Of a DNA stretch of 64,000 nt, positions 42,770 through 57,075 are shown piece after piece. Both the position numbers and the translations under genes were made by a program. The notes below the pieces were generated by a model that was not told the DNA's origin, did not search any database, and was given only the letters and a program-made list of their open reading frames with translations. Within the stretch, counting starts at the first letter, position 1. Each line of letters starts with the position of its first letter. This DNA is from Membranipora membranacea. Taxonomy: Eukaryota > Bryozoa > Gymnolaemata > Cheilostomatida > Membraniporidae. The DNA lies in contig OU612074.1 in NCBI GenBank assembly GCA_914767715.1, positions 22,370,062 to 22,434,061 on the forward strand, read 5' to 3'.

Positions 42770-45700
42770 TACATGTTTGTAAGCCCTAGGACCTGACAAT
42801 CTTGACATTGAAAAAGGTGATCAAACAAATACCACAATGTCAGCAAATAAATATTATTGTTTCTGCAGCATATTGGTTTTCATTACTGTATGACAGATGA
42901 AAATGATGAAGACCTTAATCAGCGGTGTGTTTATAGCCCTTGGATAATGCTTTCTCAGCAAATCATTGCGTTGTAAGCTGTGCTAAAACACTGACAGCAC
43001 AAGTTAAGACTAAATATCAGATCAATGGATGTGAATATCATCAATATCATTGTTTGTAGTTTGTTTAATAGGCCTGACTAGCCTACTGAGTGTAGTGGTT
43101 TTGTATGGACCCTATCAGTATCAGCCCCACTGTCTTACAGGCTTTACATAAGGGTTCAATACATTTTCATAAATTTACTCGTGCTCCACTCACTACAATG
43201 AATCATACCAGCAATTGATAAAGCACTACTTTTCTATCTAAAATGAGGCCATACCGAATCATAATCTTTCAGTCTTCTCTTTCTAGCAGTCCCCTCCCCA
43301 TTTCCTTTATGGCCATACATGCTTATGAAATTACCACAACAACTGATTAGAACCACTTACCAGCAATTGAGTGTCAATACCTTCAGTGAAGCCTCCATGA
43401 TATAGACAGGTAGCAACAGATAGTTATGAGAAAAGACGAACTAAGCCTGATGAAATTCTTACAACTCACTTATCTTTTTTCCTTCTTAATTGCAACCTTG
43501 AATCTGACCCTTGCCTCAAACCATATTTTAGGAATAAAGGCTATATATCTAACGATCCCTTCTCAATAGGCAAGACAACTCTTATATAATCTGTTTAGAG
43601 ATAACAATTCCTATTTTCAATCTATGCTGCTAGTGCTCACACCTGCTTCCTCGGTGACAAATATAGCACAGCTATGCAACAACAATGCAACTTGTCATAT
43701 GCTTCACAGTTCTGATAGGCTTGTGGTTAGATATGTTAAATTTTAAATTCTGCCTAGAAACTAACGAGCACTGTGAGGAAGGTCATTACGCACAGGTTAT
43801 ATACTATCACTGCTGAGTATCAATTAGTGAATAAATTACACATGGCGCTGCTACTATGGATGGCATGTCAGGACAGCTTCCATTTCCAAGTGATACAGCT
43901 ATTACCTTCCATATTTTCACTACAGCACCACTCCTATCTTTGTAGTTATGGTCTTTTTTATCATAAATAGGAGGATGTGATTTAACTACAGATATTATCA
44001 ACTCCTCCATTTTTGATAGCCTGTCATGATTTGATAGATGACGTGTTTAACCGCGTAATTATTGAAGCAAACAATCAACAACCAATCAGCATAGAGGATC
44101 GTCCAGATCACTGGGCAAAAGACCAACAAGTTCGATGTCCACTTAACACGAGTAATCACTCGTGCAGATCCACCTATTAACCACTCGTGACCCCAAATCG
44201 ATGTAAAAATCGTGTCATGTAGCCATAGCTTAAGGGGGATGGGGAGCTGCCTACTGTTATAGTGCCGGAGATAGTCTGGAATGGGGACACTCCCCAAAAC
44301 TCCGATGGGCAAAATACTGCACAGGGAGCTCTCAAGCTTGATTTGTGCAGCCCTCTGTGCCCTGTGATTGTGTACTTATACTGATCCTGATATTTTAACT
44401 CAACCAGTGACCATAAACTATTGGTCATTGCAGGATATTTAAATCGTTCTCGTTTGTACACTTTATGTTATGTAACCATCACTTTTTGGATAACATATTT
44501 TGGATTACATTTATCCTTATTAATTTGGTTAGGTTTTATTTGAAGGTCACTTATATAATATTTACATAACAAGATTGTTCTGGGCTCATGATTAAAAATG
44601 CACAGAGAACAAAAAAGTTTAGAAAGTTAGAAACTGATAAAAATGTTGCAATGGGTGACGACCACCTTGGGTTTACAAAGTTTATGAGTGGTCTTCAAAT
44701 AACTGCAGTGGGTCTAGAATCGTGTCTTGACATATAAAATGCTTTACAAGCTTTTCTAGAATCTTGCGGTGGCAGCTTGCCAGGACAATAGCTTGTTAAT
44801 CATTGAGATGCCTCAGAAGTTGAATTATTTTTGCAGGGGTCTTATGATGGCTGTCTTCCAAACAGTTGGTGCAACGGATAATTCTATGCTGGTGTCATAT
44901 AGTTATTATAGTTCTTTTATTCATCATAGTGGAAAGCTGTGTTGCACATAGTGTGTTCACACGATGGATGTCACCATCTGGTCCCAACCCTTGACTCTTT
45001 TGACTCAATTTATTTGATAAGAGGGAAGTCTGGTCACTTTTTATAGTACTGTAATTAATCAAGCCGCTTGACTGCTGCTACTGCATTTCAGCGCCCTGAC
45101 ATGAAACTAAACCGTGACCATAACTGAGAGAATATTTTTGAATTGAAATGACAAAAGAAAAGAGAAAAAAATTGATTAAAGGAAGCAATCTTATTTAGTG
45201 CCCAGCAAAAACGTAACAAATATCTATGCCTGAATAAGCTTAGTTTGAGCAGTATAATCTATCATTGTTATTCTAAGCTATGATCATGGATCAGTAATGA
45301 AAACTTCTTTGTATTTATACTACTTTCAAAAGTGCTTTCTTTGTTGTGCCAATTAAGCCTGTCCTTAGCAACATGCACGGATATTCTTAAAATAGAAGGT
45401 ACAAAAAAGCTTTAGTCATGAAGCTCCATTGAACACTTTTTGAAGACAATAGAAGCCATGCTTTATTGACTGTGTGCAACTTAGTTCAAACAAGTTATTT
45501 CCATAGCATTTTAATTGCTTGTTGGTTTCAAAATAGTACCAAATTTATCGAAATAAAATTTTGTGACATAACGTATTTTAACTCAACTGTAAAATTAATT
45601 GAAAATTAATAATTTGTTTCCCATAGAGTTTTCTGCATTATATTATACTTTGCTACCTTGTAACATAAGGGATATTGAAATAAATAATTTGTCTTGTCAT

Positions 45701-46569
45701 GTTGCATCATAGACCTGATTGTTGAATTGTTGCTGTCGGTGTGAAATATAGTTTCGCTTCACTGAGAATCGATTCCTGTATAACTAAGGCAGGCTAGGCA
45801 TTAAGGCTCTGAATATGTTTCCCTCTTTTTGTTTAGATTAAGTGTTCAACCATTCATCAGCTTAGATGATTCAATCCTCATGCTTTGGTGCGAATACTGC
45901 ATCTTTAGTAATTATCTGAAATTAATTTCAAAATTAAATAAATAAATATGAGGACTAAGGAAGGAAATGATTTTTTTTTATACTCGAGGTGCAACTAGTT
46001 TGAAGTAAGACTGACCTCTGATATATTTGTACATTAGACTTGTGCAGTTAAAGATGTATTGAGGCTGCAAGTTCTACCCACAAATGCCTTGCTTGCTACA
46101 GATTGTCAACCCGGTTTTGAGGGAAACATGATAATTCAATTTAATTGAATTTTAGTAACAGCTACCCCATGCCTTTCCTAACCTTGCCCTCTTACTTTCT
46201 TTATTGTGTGAGAAAATTCCTCAAAACACAAATAGTCTCAGGCTCAAATAACTGAAATATATGGTGAATGTGTCTCTTCCATTTTTGGTCAAGCAGCCCT
46301 TCCTGTCTAATTTTTTCAATAAAATGGCAGTATATCATTAAATTGGATCAGACGCGCTTTCAGTAGCTAGGCAGCTCTTGGTATTTAAAACGAATTCAAC
46401 ATTAGCCGACTCCAATAAGATAGTGCTGCAACTCCACCAGTCATTTTCCTATAGAAATATTGTACGCCACTTACTTTGGAAAGGACAGATTCGATACACA
46501 TCCTACCAAAATAGCTGGATTATTGCACTAATAAATTTCATGATTTTATGAATGCTTTCTTCATCTTAG
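42770..46569. other. Gene-poor stretch
   Basis: About 3.8 kb without a recognised gene. Overlapping open frames at 43773-44461 show no known family. No well-bounded repeat was found. Confidence 0.45.
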
Positions 46570-48520
46570 GTGTGAGAGACTACAACCATACTCATATCCT
46601 TTCAAAAGACAGCGAGCTGTACCCCTCATAGTGAGTTCACGATACATAAGGATGTGCACCGCCGTGAAGGCTGGAAGCAGCTTCTGGAAGGTTCTCCTAC
46701 AAAAGCAGCGAGCCTTGGAGACCAAACAGAAAACAGCTGGAAACGAAACAACTGTAGTAAGTCCACCATCCACATCATGCTATCTATTTACAAATTATCA
46801 CTGCCATGTTGATCAGAAAATATACTTAAATTTGGAACGATGAAAGTATTATATCATGCAATGTTCAAGTATGCTAGGTGATATAATATAGATAGTCATG
46901 CGTTTTTGTATTAGAAGTTTGTGGTGTCTAGGAACCCATGGCATCGTCTAGTCAGTGCTTGGAGTGACAAGTTCAACATGGAGCGTGGCCTGGACAAGTT
47001 CTGGATGAGGGCAATGTGTGCGGGCAAGACTTGGGAGTCGTGCCTCCATTCAAGTGAGTGAGAAACAGTGTATTGTCAGTGGAGTTTGTAGATTTTTGGG
47101 CTTACTTTTTCATTTGTGAGCTCTTTCAATCATTATTAACTGGGCTTCTGTTCAGGGTGCTTATATATCGGGAAACCTCATATCAAGGGCGGTTCAAGGT
47201 ATACCTAAAATGTAAAACCAGCTTCATTGCATCGACCAATAAAACTTTGGTTGGTAAAAGGCGATTTATAGCAGCCAGAAGAAAGGAGAGTGGCATGGGG
47301 AGTGCCTTTAAGTGGTTAGGTAAATGGCTGTTTCAGTTGCCTACCCTGACTTGTTGTATCTTGTCATTTCGAAAACTATGGATGACTTTGATGAGTATTT
47401 TGTTTGCATTACTGGGTGGCAACATTAGAATGACTTTAGTTCCGTCCATTCTATTAGATGCCTTTGACATGCCTAGGAAGGTAGCTTGGACAGAGAGAAA
47501 GTTATTTCCATCTAGCATTTCTGTCCATTTACAGACAAAAACTCTAACAGATGAAATAGACTGTTTAAAATGTGGTAAGAATAAAAATGCAGCGCTTCAT
47601 TTTTTAGCCTCAATTCTACAAACAATGAAGATCCGTTACTCATATAATCATGTTCAGTATTGTTTTCTTTCACAGCGTATTTGTGTCTTAATGTGTTCTA
47701 AAATATGGAGAAGACACCGCTGGAACAATCACTGGGCTCCAGTTATAGATTGTTGCCAAAAATGTGACAAAACGCACCGAGACGATTCGACTACATAGGT
47801 GAGCTCTTCTTATATGTCTCAATTGATCAACTCAAGGTACTGAATTAAATTCTTCACTGCATTGTCACTGCATGTTTTATCTCAGATGCCCCAAAAAATG
47901 AAATCATTGAGATAAGCCTTATTGTTCCAAATAATTGTTCTACACACTGTTTGATATTGTGTATGAATTGTCTACACCTGTTCAATGAGAAGACAAGTTC
48001 TGAATTATCCAGGTCTTATTATGGGATCATAGTAATGACAACCATTTGTAACATTATCAAACATCACCATTATCGTCACAAATCTGACCCAATCGAGTGT
48101 CTACATTTCAAATCTCTGAAACAAATGTGAGAACTACAGGTGTAAATCAGGCTTAAAACAACATTAATTTTCCTGAAAAAAATTGTCAGCACAACAAGTT
48201 TATTTAATTGATTTTAAAATTTTGAAAATTAATGCTAATTTCTTTTGATTGCATCTTCATTTGTTGCAGTATCATCAGAAAACATGAATGAGGAAGCTGT
48301 TGTGATGTTTGAACATGAAAATGCAGGAATCCCAAATATAAGAGAACAAATCACAGGATCTAGATAGAAGGCGATGAGACTCTCTGAGAGGCGGCACATC
48401 ACTGCCAGCTATCAATACCACTTCAGCACAAGATATAGAAGAGTTGAGACAGTTTTATGCCACTGAGATTTTTCTGTTTGGATATCCCGACACGCCTTTT
48501 GTAGATTTCGATTGCTCTTA
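46570..48520 (+). pseudogene. Carbohydrate sulfotransferase-like (HNK-1/CHST family) gene, decayed
   Basis: Four exon-like blocks keep splice sites: 46570-46756, 46915-47053, 47676-47798, and from 48270. Block 1 has RYIRMCTAVKAGSSFWKVLL, matching the 5'-phosphosulfate-binding region (C-x-x-x-KAG-S-x-W). Block 2 has VVSRNPWHRLVSAWSDKF, the 3'-phosphate-binding R-x-P-x-x-R-x-x-S-x-W. Block 3 has NNHWAPVIDCCQKC and, in another frame, RFDYIG; the family reads HW-x-P...C-x-x-C...YD-x-IG. Block 4 reads NMNEEAVVMF, then a stop, then in another frame EELRQFYATEIFLFGYP, the family C-terminus. At least three frame changes and stops break it, although intron phases outside them fit. Such enzymes sulfate glycans in the Golgi. 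Confidence 0.8.
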
Positions 48521-49089
48521 AAATAATTCTTGAAACTCTTTCGGAATGTCTTTTATTGTACTTTTTTCTTGAGTTTATCAAAATGTTTTTGAATTAATTT
48601 CAGAGACTGACTCGACATCCATTCACCTTTCATATTAAGAACAGTTTCAAATCAAACTAGGTACTCTCTTAACTGTTTAGTCTGCTTGCGGCTCCATCCC
48701 GGTTTTCTTTGTAGCGACTCTACGAACTTGACAGCCCTCAATTTTGTATTCTAATTCTTTCAACGATCTTTGTAAAAATAGAAATAAAAAAATTAATTTC
48801 GCTAAACAATTTGCTAATTCTCAGATAGATAGATATAGATATAAAGATTAGAATACTGCAAAATCATTAATAAATCCTTTCACTTCCTATTCCACTTGTC
48901 ATCTCTTGTCAAACCGGAAGTTTTTGATTTACATACTACACTACATTGAACATTTTGCCTCAGTGCCTCCAAAAAATTAAGCTGCTGAGATAATATTTGT
49001 TGAACCAAACTTTTTCTACATAATGTGTTACTTTATTAGAATTGTCTTCATGTGTTCAAAAAGAAGACAACTTTTGATTTATTAAGGCC

Positions 49090-49990
49090 TTATTTTAGGA
49101 TCAAATTACGACAAGCATTTTTTAAACTGCCTAACATCACCACCATCATGACAAGCCTCACCACAAAGAACGGTTTATTCTCTGATACAGCTGTATAAAA
49201 ATACCTGTGGTCAGTATATTTGACTTGAGACATGAAACCGGGGACTTTGAGATCATTACCGTAGATAAGCCAAAGTATTGGGCCCTGTTTACTGCCTTTT
49301 AGTTTTCCAACCATTGATGGTATATAGCTTGAGGACTGGGTGAGGCCATTTCTTACAGTCTGAAGTTTGGTTTTGCAGAAACTCAGCAATAAGAGAAGTG
49401 ATTTTCACAATAAAACAGTGTCCACCATTGACTAGGGTATAAGGCTGGAGTCTGTTGAAAGCTTTTGAAAGATTCACCTCTGCAAGTTGGACAAATTTGG
49501 TATTCGCTTGTCCAGGTTAACACTAAAAGCCATCAAGAAACTATATTAAAGTCCACAGTTCCAATCTTGGTACGCATATTGGTTACAGTCTATTTTTTCT
49601 GAGAGTTGTTTTTTCGTTTTATTCATTATAACTGAGAGCTTGCCAAGGTGGAACAACAAATAGATGGGACGATAGTCGTTATACTGAGTAGGCAAGGATG
49701 ATAGGAACAGGTTTTATCTGTGCACATTTCCATTTACGTGGAAATTCTGATGTTGTTAGCATGGTGGTTATTATGTCCTGTAAGGGTACACGTATAGCCC
49801 TCGGTGGATACCCAGGTATAGGAAAATCTTCGGTTGATGTTGATTATCTGGTGAATCAAACTCTGTATTCTTGTGAATGATAATTTTATGTGAGGGCAAG
49901 CTTGATGAATTTCAATAGTATAAGAATCAAAAAAGGATGCGATGTGGTCACAGAATTTGTCTTTTAGGACGTCGTTGATTCTCATCTGCC
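49090..49990 (-). mobile_element. Degenerate LINE reverse-transcriptase remnant
   Basis: Reading the minus strand across several frames gives RT landmarks in order: KDKFCDHIASFF, a proline-containing IPGYPPRAI block, FPRKWKCAQIKPVPI, AEVNLSKAFNRL (D-x-S-K-A-F-D), KGSKQGPILWLIYGNDL (G-x-x-Q-G-x-x-L-x-P) and a KYTDHRYFYT block where YADD would be. The catalytic Asp residues and frames are lost, so this is an old copy from a different LINE family than the one at 17.8 kb. Confidence 0.8.
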
Positions 49991-51009
49991 TTTTTCAATC
50001 CAGAAGTGTAAATTAAAGCTCATACAAATATTAATTCAATTCCATGTTTCCAGGTGTTTCACCTTTATCACTAAAATAATGAAACATGTCAGTTCAAATC
50101 GTTGATTAGCTCTTTTGGAGCTGTTGCAGCAGGAGATTAGCATCCTCCAGTAAACACTTAATCAGTTGCTGCACTTTAAGTGACAAATTCAAAAGAGATC
50201 TAGCACATATACAGCAAACTTTGTATTTGTGAAAGTCTGCTTCGCAAAAAGTCTCATGTCATTTGACCTTCCATTATTAGGTCAGGAAGTACTTTAACAT
50301 TGGTTAGATTTGTGAAGGACTTTATGGCAGTTTGAGATCACTAACCGAATAATCACAAACCAAGAACGATCATGAAACCAGGAAATTAGCGAGTGAAGAC
50401 AACGATTTTAAGTACTGACATCTTTCTTCTTTTTCTGACAGCAAAGGACTAATAAGAATAGTCTGATGAAGACAATGCAGGCCAGCAAATTACTATCATA
50501 GGACCCTATGATCTTTGTAAGCTGAGGCTGCCTGAAATTAATTAGCTTTTTGGTTGGGAATAACATTGTAAAATTTCTAGTTGTATAGAAGAGAATTATT
50601 GTAATAAGAAGATGCTGCACCCACTTTTATACATTTTTTTTCAAGTTGAACTTTAATGATTTCTTTTGTCTGATATACCACAAGACGCTATCTACTGTAA
50701 AATTAGAAATTGATAACATGATAATATAATGCTGTTCTATAATTACCCTGGGATTTATGAATCCTGCCACATTTTCTTCTTAGAACTAATCAAGCCAGAA
50801 CTTAAAATGTTATTGACAGAGAGTTATGAAATGGAAAATATAAGGCAGTAACGATATCGAACGGAAAATCGTACTTTGGCTCATATTTCAGCTCATATTA
50901 GAAAAGCACTGCCAAGATAAGCATCATTATGAGCGAGCTAGACACTGTCGTGATGCTGTTCATGGCATCAAGGTGTATGATTTGAGTATCAGTTGATCAA
51001 CAAAATATC
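49991..51009. other. No gene seen
   Basis: AT-rich DNA upstream (minus sense) of the LINE remnant. It could include its 5' part, but nothing is recognisable. Confidence 0.4.
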
Positions 51010-51125
51010 AGATGTCTTGCCACATGCCACATTCCGAAGCGTGGGGGCGAAACTCCTTACTTGGGTTGCTCTCTGTTTGCAGGCAGGTTGGAACACACAA
51101 ACCAAGCCCCAGTAGTCGCTGGTGT
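51010..51125 (-). repeat. Member of the dispersed repeat seen at 9951-10230
   Basis: The reverse complement shares CCAACCTGCCTGCAAACAG, GAGAGCAA and CGCTTCGGAATGTGGCATGTG with the 10-kb units. It is a diverged single copy. Confidence 0.7.
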
Positions 51126-51249
51126 TAATTTTGTGTTTTGTTGGTTGTATATATTATAATTGTGATGCCATGCCAATTTATACTATCAGCAGCATGCTAA
51201 ATGAGCACGTGACTTAATTAGTGGTCACTGCACATGAGGACACAACAGA

Positions 51250-51338
51250 ATTCATGGACCGCAGTACGATTCGAACCCACGACCTTCCGCATCCGCATGC
51301 CAAAGGTATGAGGCTCTAACCATCTGAGCCACCTCCTA
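51250..51338 (-). repeat. tRNA-like SINE head
   Basis: On the minus strand there is a clean D-arm, GCTCAGATGGTTAGAGC, within an A-box-like GTGGCTCAGATGG, and a B box GGGTTCGAATC. The acceptor ends (GGAGGTG and TGCGGTCC) do not pair and the T stem is imperfect, so this is a tRNA-derived SINE or a dead tRNA, with a long variable region as in Leu/Ser types. Confidence 0.65.
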
Positions 51339-51344
51339 CTCCTG

Positions 51345-54300
51345 TCTGGTTTGGTTTGGTGTATTTTCATCATAAGTAAAAAAAATGACAGTTATAAACT
51401 AGTGAGGCGATGAGGCTCTATGCGCGCATTAGCATCTTGAATGCTGTTCGAGGCGCGGAAGCCAAAAAAAAGGTTGACATTGAAGGCAGTCAAAATATGG
51501 GAAGGGAAAAAAACACCCACCAACAAGGCTCACTTCCTGTGGTTACTATCCGCTCTGAAAGCAGAGGGGTGTTTATTCTCCCGGAAAGGAGCAGGCAAGC
51601 TATTCCAAGCATGCTTGATAGTTTGGCTGGTGATGGCCACAGGCGATGTGGAAAAGGAAGATTAAGTTTGAAATTCCAGTGTTGTAGGGGTGGCAAGGTT
51701 GAGGGAAATAGTGATAGAGGAATGAGCAACAAGGCAGATCCTATGGGTATATAAATGTGGCAGAGCAATAATTTTTGCTTTTCTGAAAAGTGGAACAGTA
51801 TGCTCTTTATAGCAGGGCTTTTGAAAACATTTTTCACTAATCTGTTTTGGTGGATACCGATATTATCAAAATGAGTTTGTGGCGCGTTGCCCAAAGTTTC
51901 AATGCAACACACAATTCTACTGTACGCTTATGTATTGTAACGCAAGATCATGGGTGACAGTGGTACATTATTGGATGCTCTAAAAAAAGCCAGAAATTTT
52001 GTTCAAAGATTTTCTCAAATCAGAAATGTGAGCTCCCAGTTTAATGTTTTATTTATTGGGACAACTAAAATTTTTAAAGAGCTCACCACAATAAGTTTTC
52101 TAGAGTCCATCAATATATCAGAAAGTAGTTGCGATGAGTTTTTGCAATTCTTGATCAAAATATAATTGTTTTTTTTTCTAAATTCAGTGATAATTTATTG
52201 GCGTCTAGATGAAAGTTTACATAACTAAAATCAATGGAATTAATCTGTAGAGTCCTTTTTGGGCTTTAGGTTTCTATGGCAAACATTGTTTGGAAAGCTT
52301 GCATAGCCCCAAAAGCCCCTAGCTATTAACCCCCAGGGGGTTTGCGTCTTTGATGTGCCACCTACGCACCATTGTTTAGGCAAAACTCCCTCTAAGGTTG
52401 AGAACCCTGACACATACACATTGTTCACCAAAAACAGGGAGACTCCAAAATGGGATGATAGCTGTGTTGAGAAAAATACAGGGTTGCTTTTCGATCTCCC
52501 ATTGCATACTAGAAAACTAATCATCAACAAGAAGTTATTAACCTTGAGAATTGCATCTCAATTAGTCTGGAGAATGGTTGGTGACCACTGTCACATCCTT
52601 GCTATAGAACCAGTCAATACACTTATATCACAACAAGTGGTATATTTAAAGACAACAGTATATGCGGCATGGTCACTGACTTACAGAGAAAATGACGTCT
52701 GAGCAAATAAGATCTAGCTGAGCCATCAAGCTCTCTTGTGTTTATTGATCCAAAACCACCTACGTCTAAAGAGCATAGAGTAATGAGTGCATCACATAAG
52801 TAATAATTTGAAAGAATAGTTCTATGGATAGTTATCTCTCTGAGTGAGCAAAAACGTCATTCATAAACCATAGAGAAGAGATTTTACATTGTTGTGCAGG
52901 TTAGCAACCTCCAGCACAAGGAAAGTCCAATGTTCAACTCTAGTATCTAATTTTCTGACGAGGTCATCAAACTGTGGCCGTTGAACTCTACTTAGGTTTC
53001 ATTTATCCCATCTTACTTCGGTCAGAGAATCACAAATTGAGATATGTATGAAAAATGTTTGGTGGCCTATGAAAGGAGGACAGGGCCACTGAATATATTT
53101 ATGTGATCCGAAAAAAACGCCAACAGAACTGGAGCGGTATTTATCTATAGTAGTTATGATATATTATTACTAGTGTTAGGTTTTTTTTCAATAAAGTTAT
53201 GAGTTACATCCCCTTGCATAACTAAGAGGACGACTCAAGAAGTTGCTTTATCTGTCACATGCTGTCTGATGATAAACAAGCAACGTAATAGATAAGAGGA
53301 CTCGATAAGAGAAATTGATGAGAGAAATCATTGAGGATAAGATCGGGTGACATTGTGCAACTTACACACAGGTTGATAAACTAAACTCTACAATTCGCTC
53401 ACTGTTCCATTGAGAAATCTCACTGGCTGAATTGAATTTCTGCTCCACAAAAGAAGTATTCTTCCATGCATGAGATGTCATTTACTTTTGGGTTGAAATC
53501 CAGGACTGATAAACACGTAGCAACTTTTGTTGAGATCTGAGCATGGATTAGAAATTGCAGGTCATTTCTTAGCTGTATTTCCATGCTTCTTCCTGCACCC
53601 TGTCAGTCTAGCAGTGCATTAGAATAGGGGTGCTTGTTGAGAGAAAGTTGTGTTGCTCAATGAAATTCAAAAAACTCGATTTTACCCTCAAATTTTTTTC
53701 TGCTTTATCAAAAGTGATGCCTTCCGAGTTGATGTGGTTTATGTTATTATTGGTTATCAATCACCAGTGGTGAAAATAATTTGCCTTGAGAATGGATAAT
53801 TATAAACAATTTGTCTAATGACAAATTATATTGCTATAAAGGAGTGAATCAATGACCTATATTCAGTTCATGTGATACAGGGACAAAATGGGAGCGATTA
53901 TTCGTTGCCAAGCTGAATTTTACAGGAGTTTTTCCCTCCTTTTTAAGCAGAGAACTACAGACTACAAAGAAGTACCAAATAACTAATAAGTAACTTGAGC
54001 ATTACATTCAGACTACTCATTTGCATTCACATTTGTATAACCCTACATATAATCTGTGGGTTTCTGTGTCCTAAAGAATGTTCATCATTTTCCACAGGTC
54101 ATCTACAATGTTTAGTTCAGTCGAAGCCTCCTCCCAACTTCCACTTCTATTCATAAATTTGGCTGAGTGCTTTTAACAGTTGCTTGTCATGTTTTATGAG
54201 CTGTTATAATTTACATTCTTACAAGAATTTTGATCAGCCTTAAAAACAACTGTCAAGCTTTAAAAAGTACACCTGGCTCTACAACTTCAGGTATTCTTTT

Positions 54301-56380
54301 CAAAAGAGCTTGATCATGGTCGAAACTTTGTATACACGAACAATGTCTTGATTTAAGAATTTTGAATTGAAACACTATACAAAGAAGATAATGTTAATTG
54401 ATAACACAAGTTACCAAGTAGCAATGCAAATACTTGACCGAGGTTCTCTGTTTGATTTGTTCTTCAAAGAAGTGCATAGGACTCTCAAGCGAATAATAAT
54501 CTGTCATATGTGCAATTTCTTACTTGCTTATATGATACAGAACAATATTTTTCCACTCTAAGTTTGTTAAAATGACAATCAAGTTGTTTGTAAGGAGTTA
54601 TCCCATCACTGATGTTAAGAAGACAACTCCCATTTTCAGTGGATAATATCAAAACAGATTGTAGCCTATGTAGATTTAAGGTAGTTGATGAGTAATGCAT
54701 CGATGAAATGCTGCATCATGTCTTATATTTTCTGTCTTTGACTTTCAAAATATGCCCTGTCTAATGGAAACATTGCTATTCATTTCTAATAATTAAAATA
54801 TCTTTGTAATTCAGACGGAGCTCGCAGATTAAATGTGTTATATAATCTATTATACCTCACTTGTTCTAATGCCAGTATCTAAGACAAATACTGCATACAT
54901 GGATATCTGATAACCTCTCAAACTGTAACTTTTAACATTTATGACTGCGACAGCTTTACTGGAAATCTTCTCGATCACTTAGGTTGTCTCTTCTTAACAA
55001 GTAACATAAAATGATAATATATAAGAAATGCTCCAAATTCTGAGCATGATGCCCTTAAAATATTTGCCAAAATATGACAATTGTCATGATATGCCCTATA
55101 AAATACAAAGTTACCATGGCATATAAATAATAACCCAGTTTATCTCCTTAACCAGCATATAGCCTCATACCCAAATAAATAACTAGTAGATAAATCCCTG
55201 GTATTGCGAGTGTAAGTATGAAGTATGGTGTGAATTCACTGCATAGTGGAGCCAAGAATGATGCACTGATGAGTGCTAGATTTCTTTTTTTTGTCGTTCA
55301 CATAGTAAAATAGTACTACACAAATGGTTCCAATAATGTTTTTGGTCTTGGTGACAATTGGTGCTATTATCAATTTAAATAAATATAAATATACAACAGG
55401 AAAATGAAGATTACATCAAAAATAAAAGGCAAACCACTGACAAATTATATTTACCGCAGTGCTCCTCGTGGCATAGTTTACATCTTGATGTCGAAAACTA
55501 AGATCATCTAACATTATAGCTGATAATGAATATTGTTTTGTTCATTGTTCATCCGTCAGCAAACCAGCACTGAAAGGCAATATGAATATCAACCCTGCAC
55601 CACATTCAGCCATCACAGCAATACAGTAACACAGCGATACAGTAGCGTGCTCCCAGAGCAGATCCAAGTTTGGGGCGCTATGCAATCCCTGCACTGTCAC
55701 TGTCACTGCACTGCGGTCACGGTCCCTTTTGAATTTTTGTACACATAATATACAGGGTGAATTCTAAAATCCCAATGAGCTTACACTGATTGAAGGGCTC
55801 ATATCACTTATATAATTTTTTTTAAATTTGACTGCCTGATGATGATAATGTACTTCAATTGATTAAGTCAATACAAATTCCACTTACCATTGAGAGCTTT
55901 GGGTTCACCTGAAGCCAGTTTTGCGTGCTGCAGAAAATTATTAAAAATTAGTGCACATTGATATACTTGCACAGAACCTATATCAGTTTTAATTGCAATT
56001 TTCTTTGACTGCTTTTCAACTATCAAAGATAGAGGACCCATGAAACATCTTACAGGCTCAATGTCTGAAAAATATTTTAGATGTTTTGTAATTATTGCTG
56101 GCAGCGATTTTGGTTAGAAGCTGCTAAATGTTCATTATTATTTAATGGTTATCTTGAGCATTGCAATAATCCTGAGAAATACAACCAGGAATTACCGTCA
56201 AACCCGACTCAGCCAATTTTCCTAATTATGTTGCACTTCTTATCATATCAGGGTATACTCTGCCAGATTTACATACAGCTTTTTCACTGAAATTTAACAA
56301 TAATATGTGTCTAACAATTGACCATGTATTAATTGAAATGGATATCACTGTATGTGAGTATTTGTATGTGAGTATTTACT
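51345..56380. other. Gene-poor stretch
   Basis: About 5 kb without a recognised gene. Longer open frames (+ 51410-51754, - 51490-51912, + 52355-52702) overlap one another, have no family match, and lack splice context. They are most likely remains of unknown repeats. Confidence 0.45.
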
Positions 56381-56387
56381 AAATGAT

Positions 56388-56510
56388 CAGACAAAAATCC
56401 AGATAATATTTGATTCTGTATTATGTCTATTGATTTGTAATTATGTAAACTTTATTCACCAGGGATTGTCTTAAATAATTGATGCATTAAGTCTCCTTAA
56501 TTCCAGCTAG
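56388..56510. repeat. Direct repeat, copy 1 of 2
   Basis: CAGACAAAAATCCAG, TTATGTCTATTGATTTG and CAGGGATTGTC blocks recur in the same order and orientation at 57076-57202. Copies differ at perhaps one base in five. The spacing of ~690 bp and direct orientation would fit old LTRs or two insertions of one repeat; TG/CA borders were not seen. Confidence 0.7.
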
Positions 56511-57075
56511 TCGTTCAGCCATAGACAACATCGGGTAAAGCTCAACTTTTGAATTTCAGATTTTTCCTCTCCCCAGACCACCTCCTGACCTCGTGCTCGC
56601 AACCAAAGAACAAGCTCTGCTTTTTTACTGCCTAAAACCGTGAGATCTCAGCATAAATACAGTATTTCACATTTAGAGAAGGACTATCTGAGGAGGATAC
56701 TTGCAGTATCTGGACACTTATAAACTTTTGTTGAGGCTTGCACATGTCGCATATTCGACCCACTTGGGGCCGAATACCCAAGCAGAACAGGCACCACTAT
56801 TTTTATTCATTATTGCTCATGTTTATTTTGTATGGAGTTGGCCTCTGATTTGAAGTGGTGGACGCTGTCTGTTATCACTTGTTGTCATCTCTTTGTCTTT
56901 ATGCCCTCTCTCTCTCTCTGAAATCTGCTGACCCTTTGCTGCGAGAACTTGAGATCTCACAGCTTCTGTTCCCCCTTCACATGACTCTCCTGAGTCATCC
57001 AAACAAAGCTGTGATGTAATCTCACACACACACAATGTTTGATGAAACAAAAACGGGTCAAATTCAAGTCAAAGT

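Noticed and set aside
47058-47798. A 246-residue single-exon protein
   Set aside because: Its first two-thirds read through an intron of the sulfotransferase-like gene; only the last ~40 codons resemble a protein family, and they are bounded by an acceptor.
51250-51338. Functional tRNA gene on the minus strand
   Set aside because: D arm and B box are good but the acceptor stem does not pair and the T stem has mismatches; better read as a tRNA-derived SINE.
51410-51912. Pair of opposed ORFs of 114 and 140 codons
   Set aside because: They overlap on opposite strands, show no family similarity, and have no splice or promoter context.
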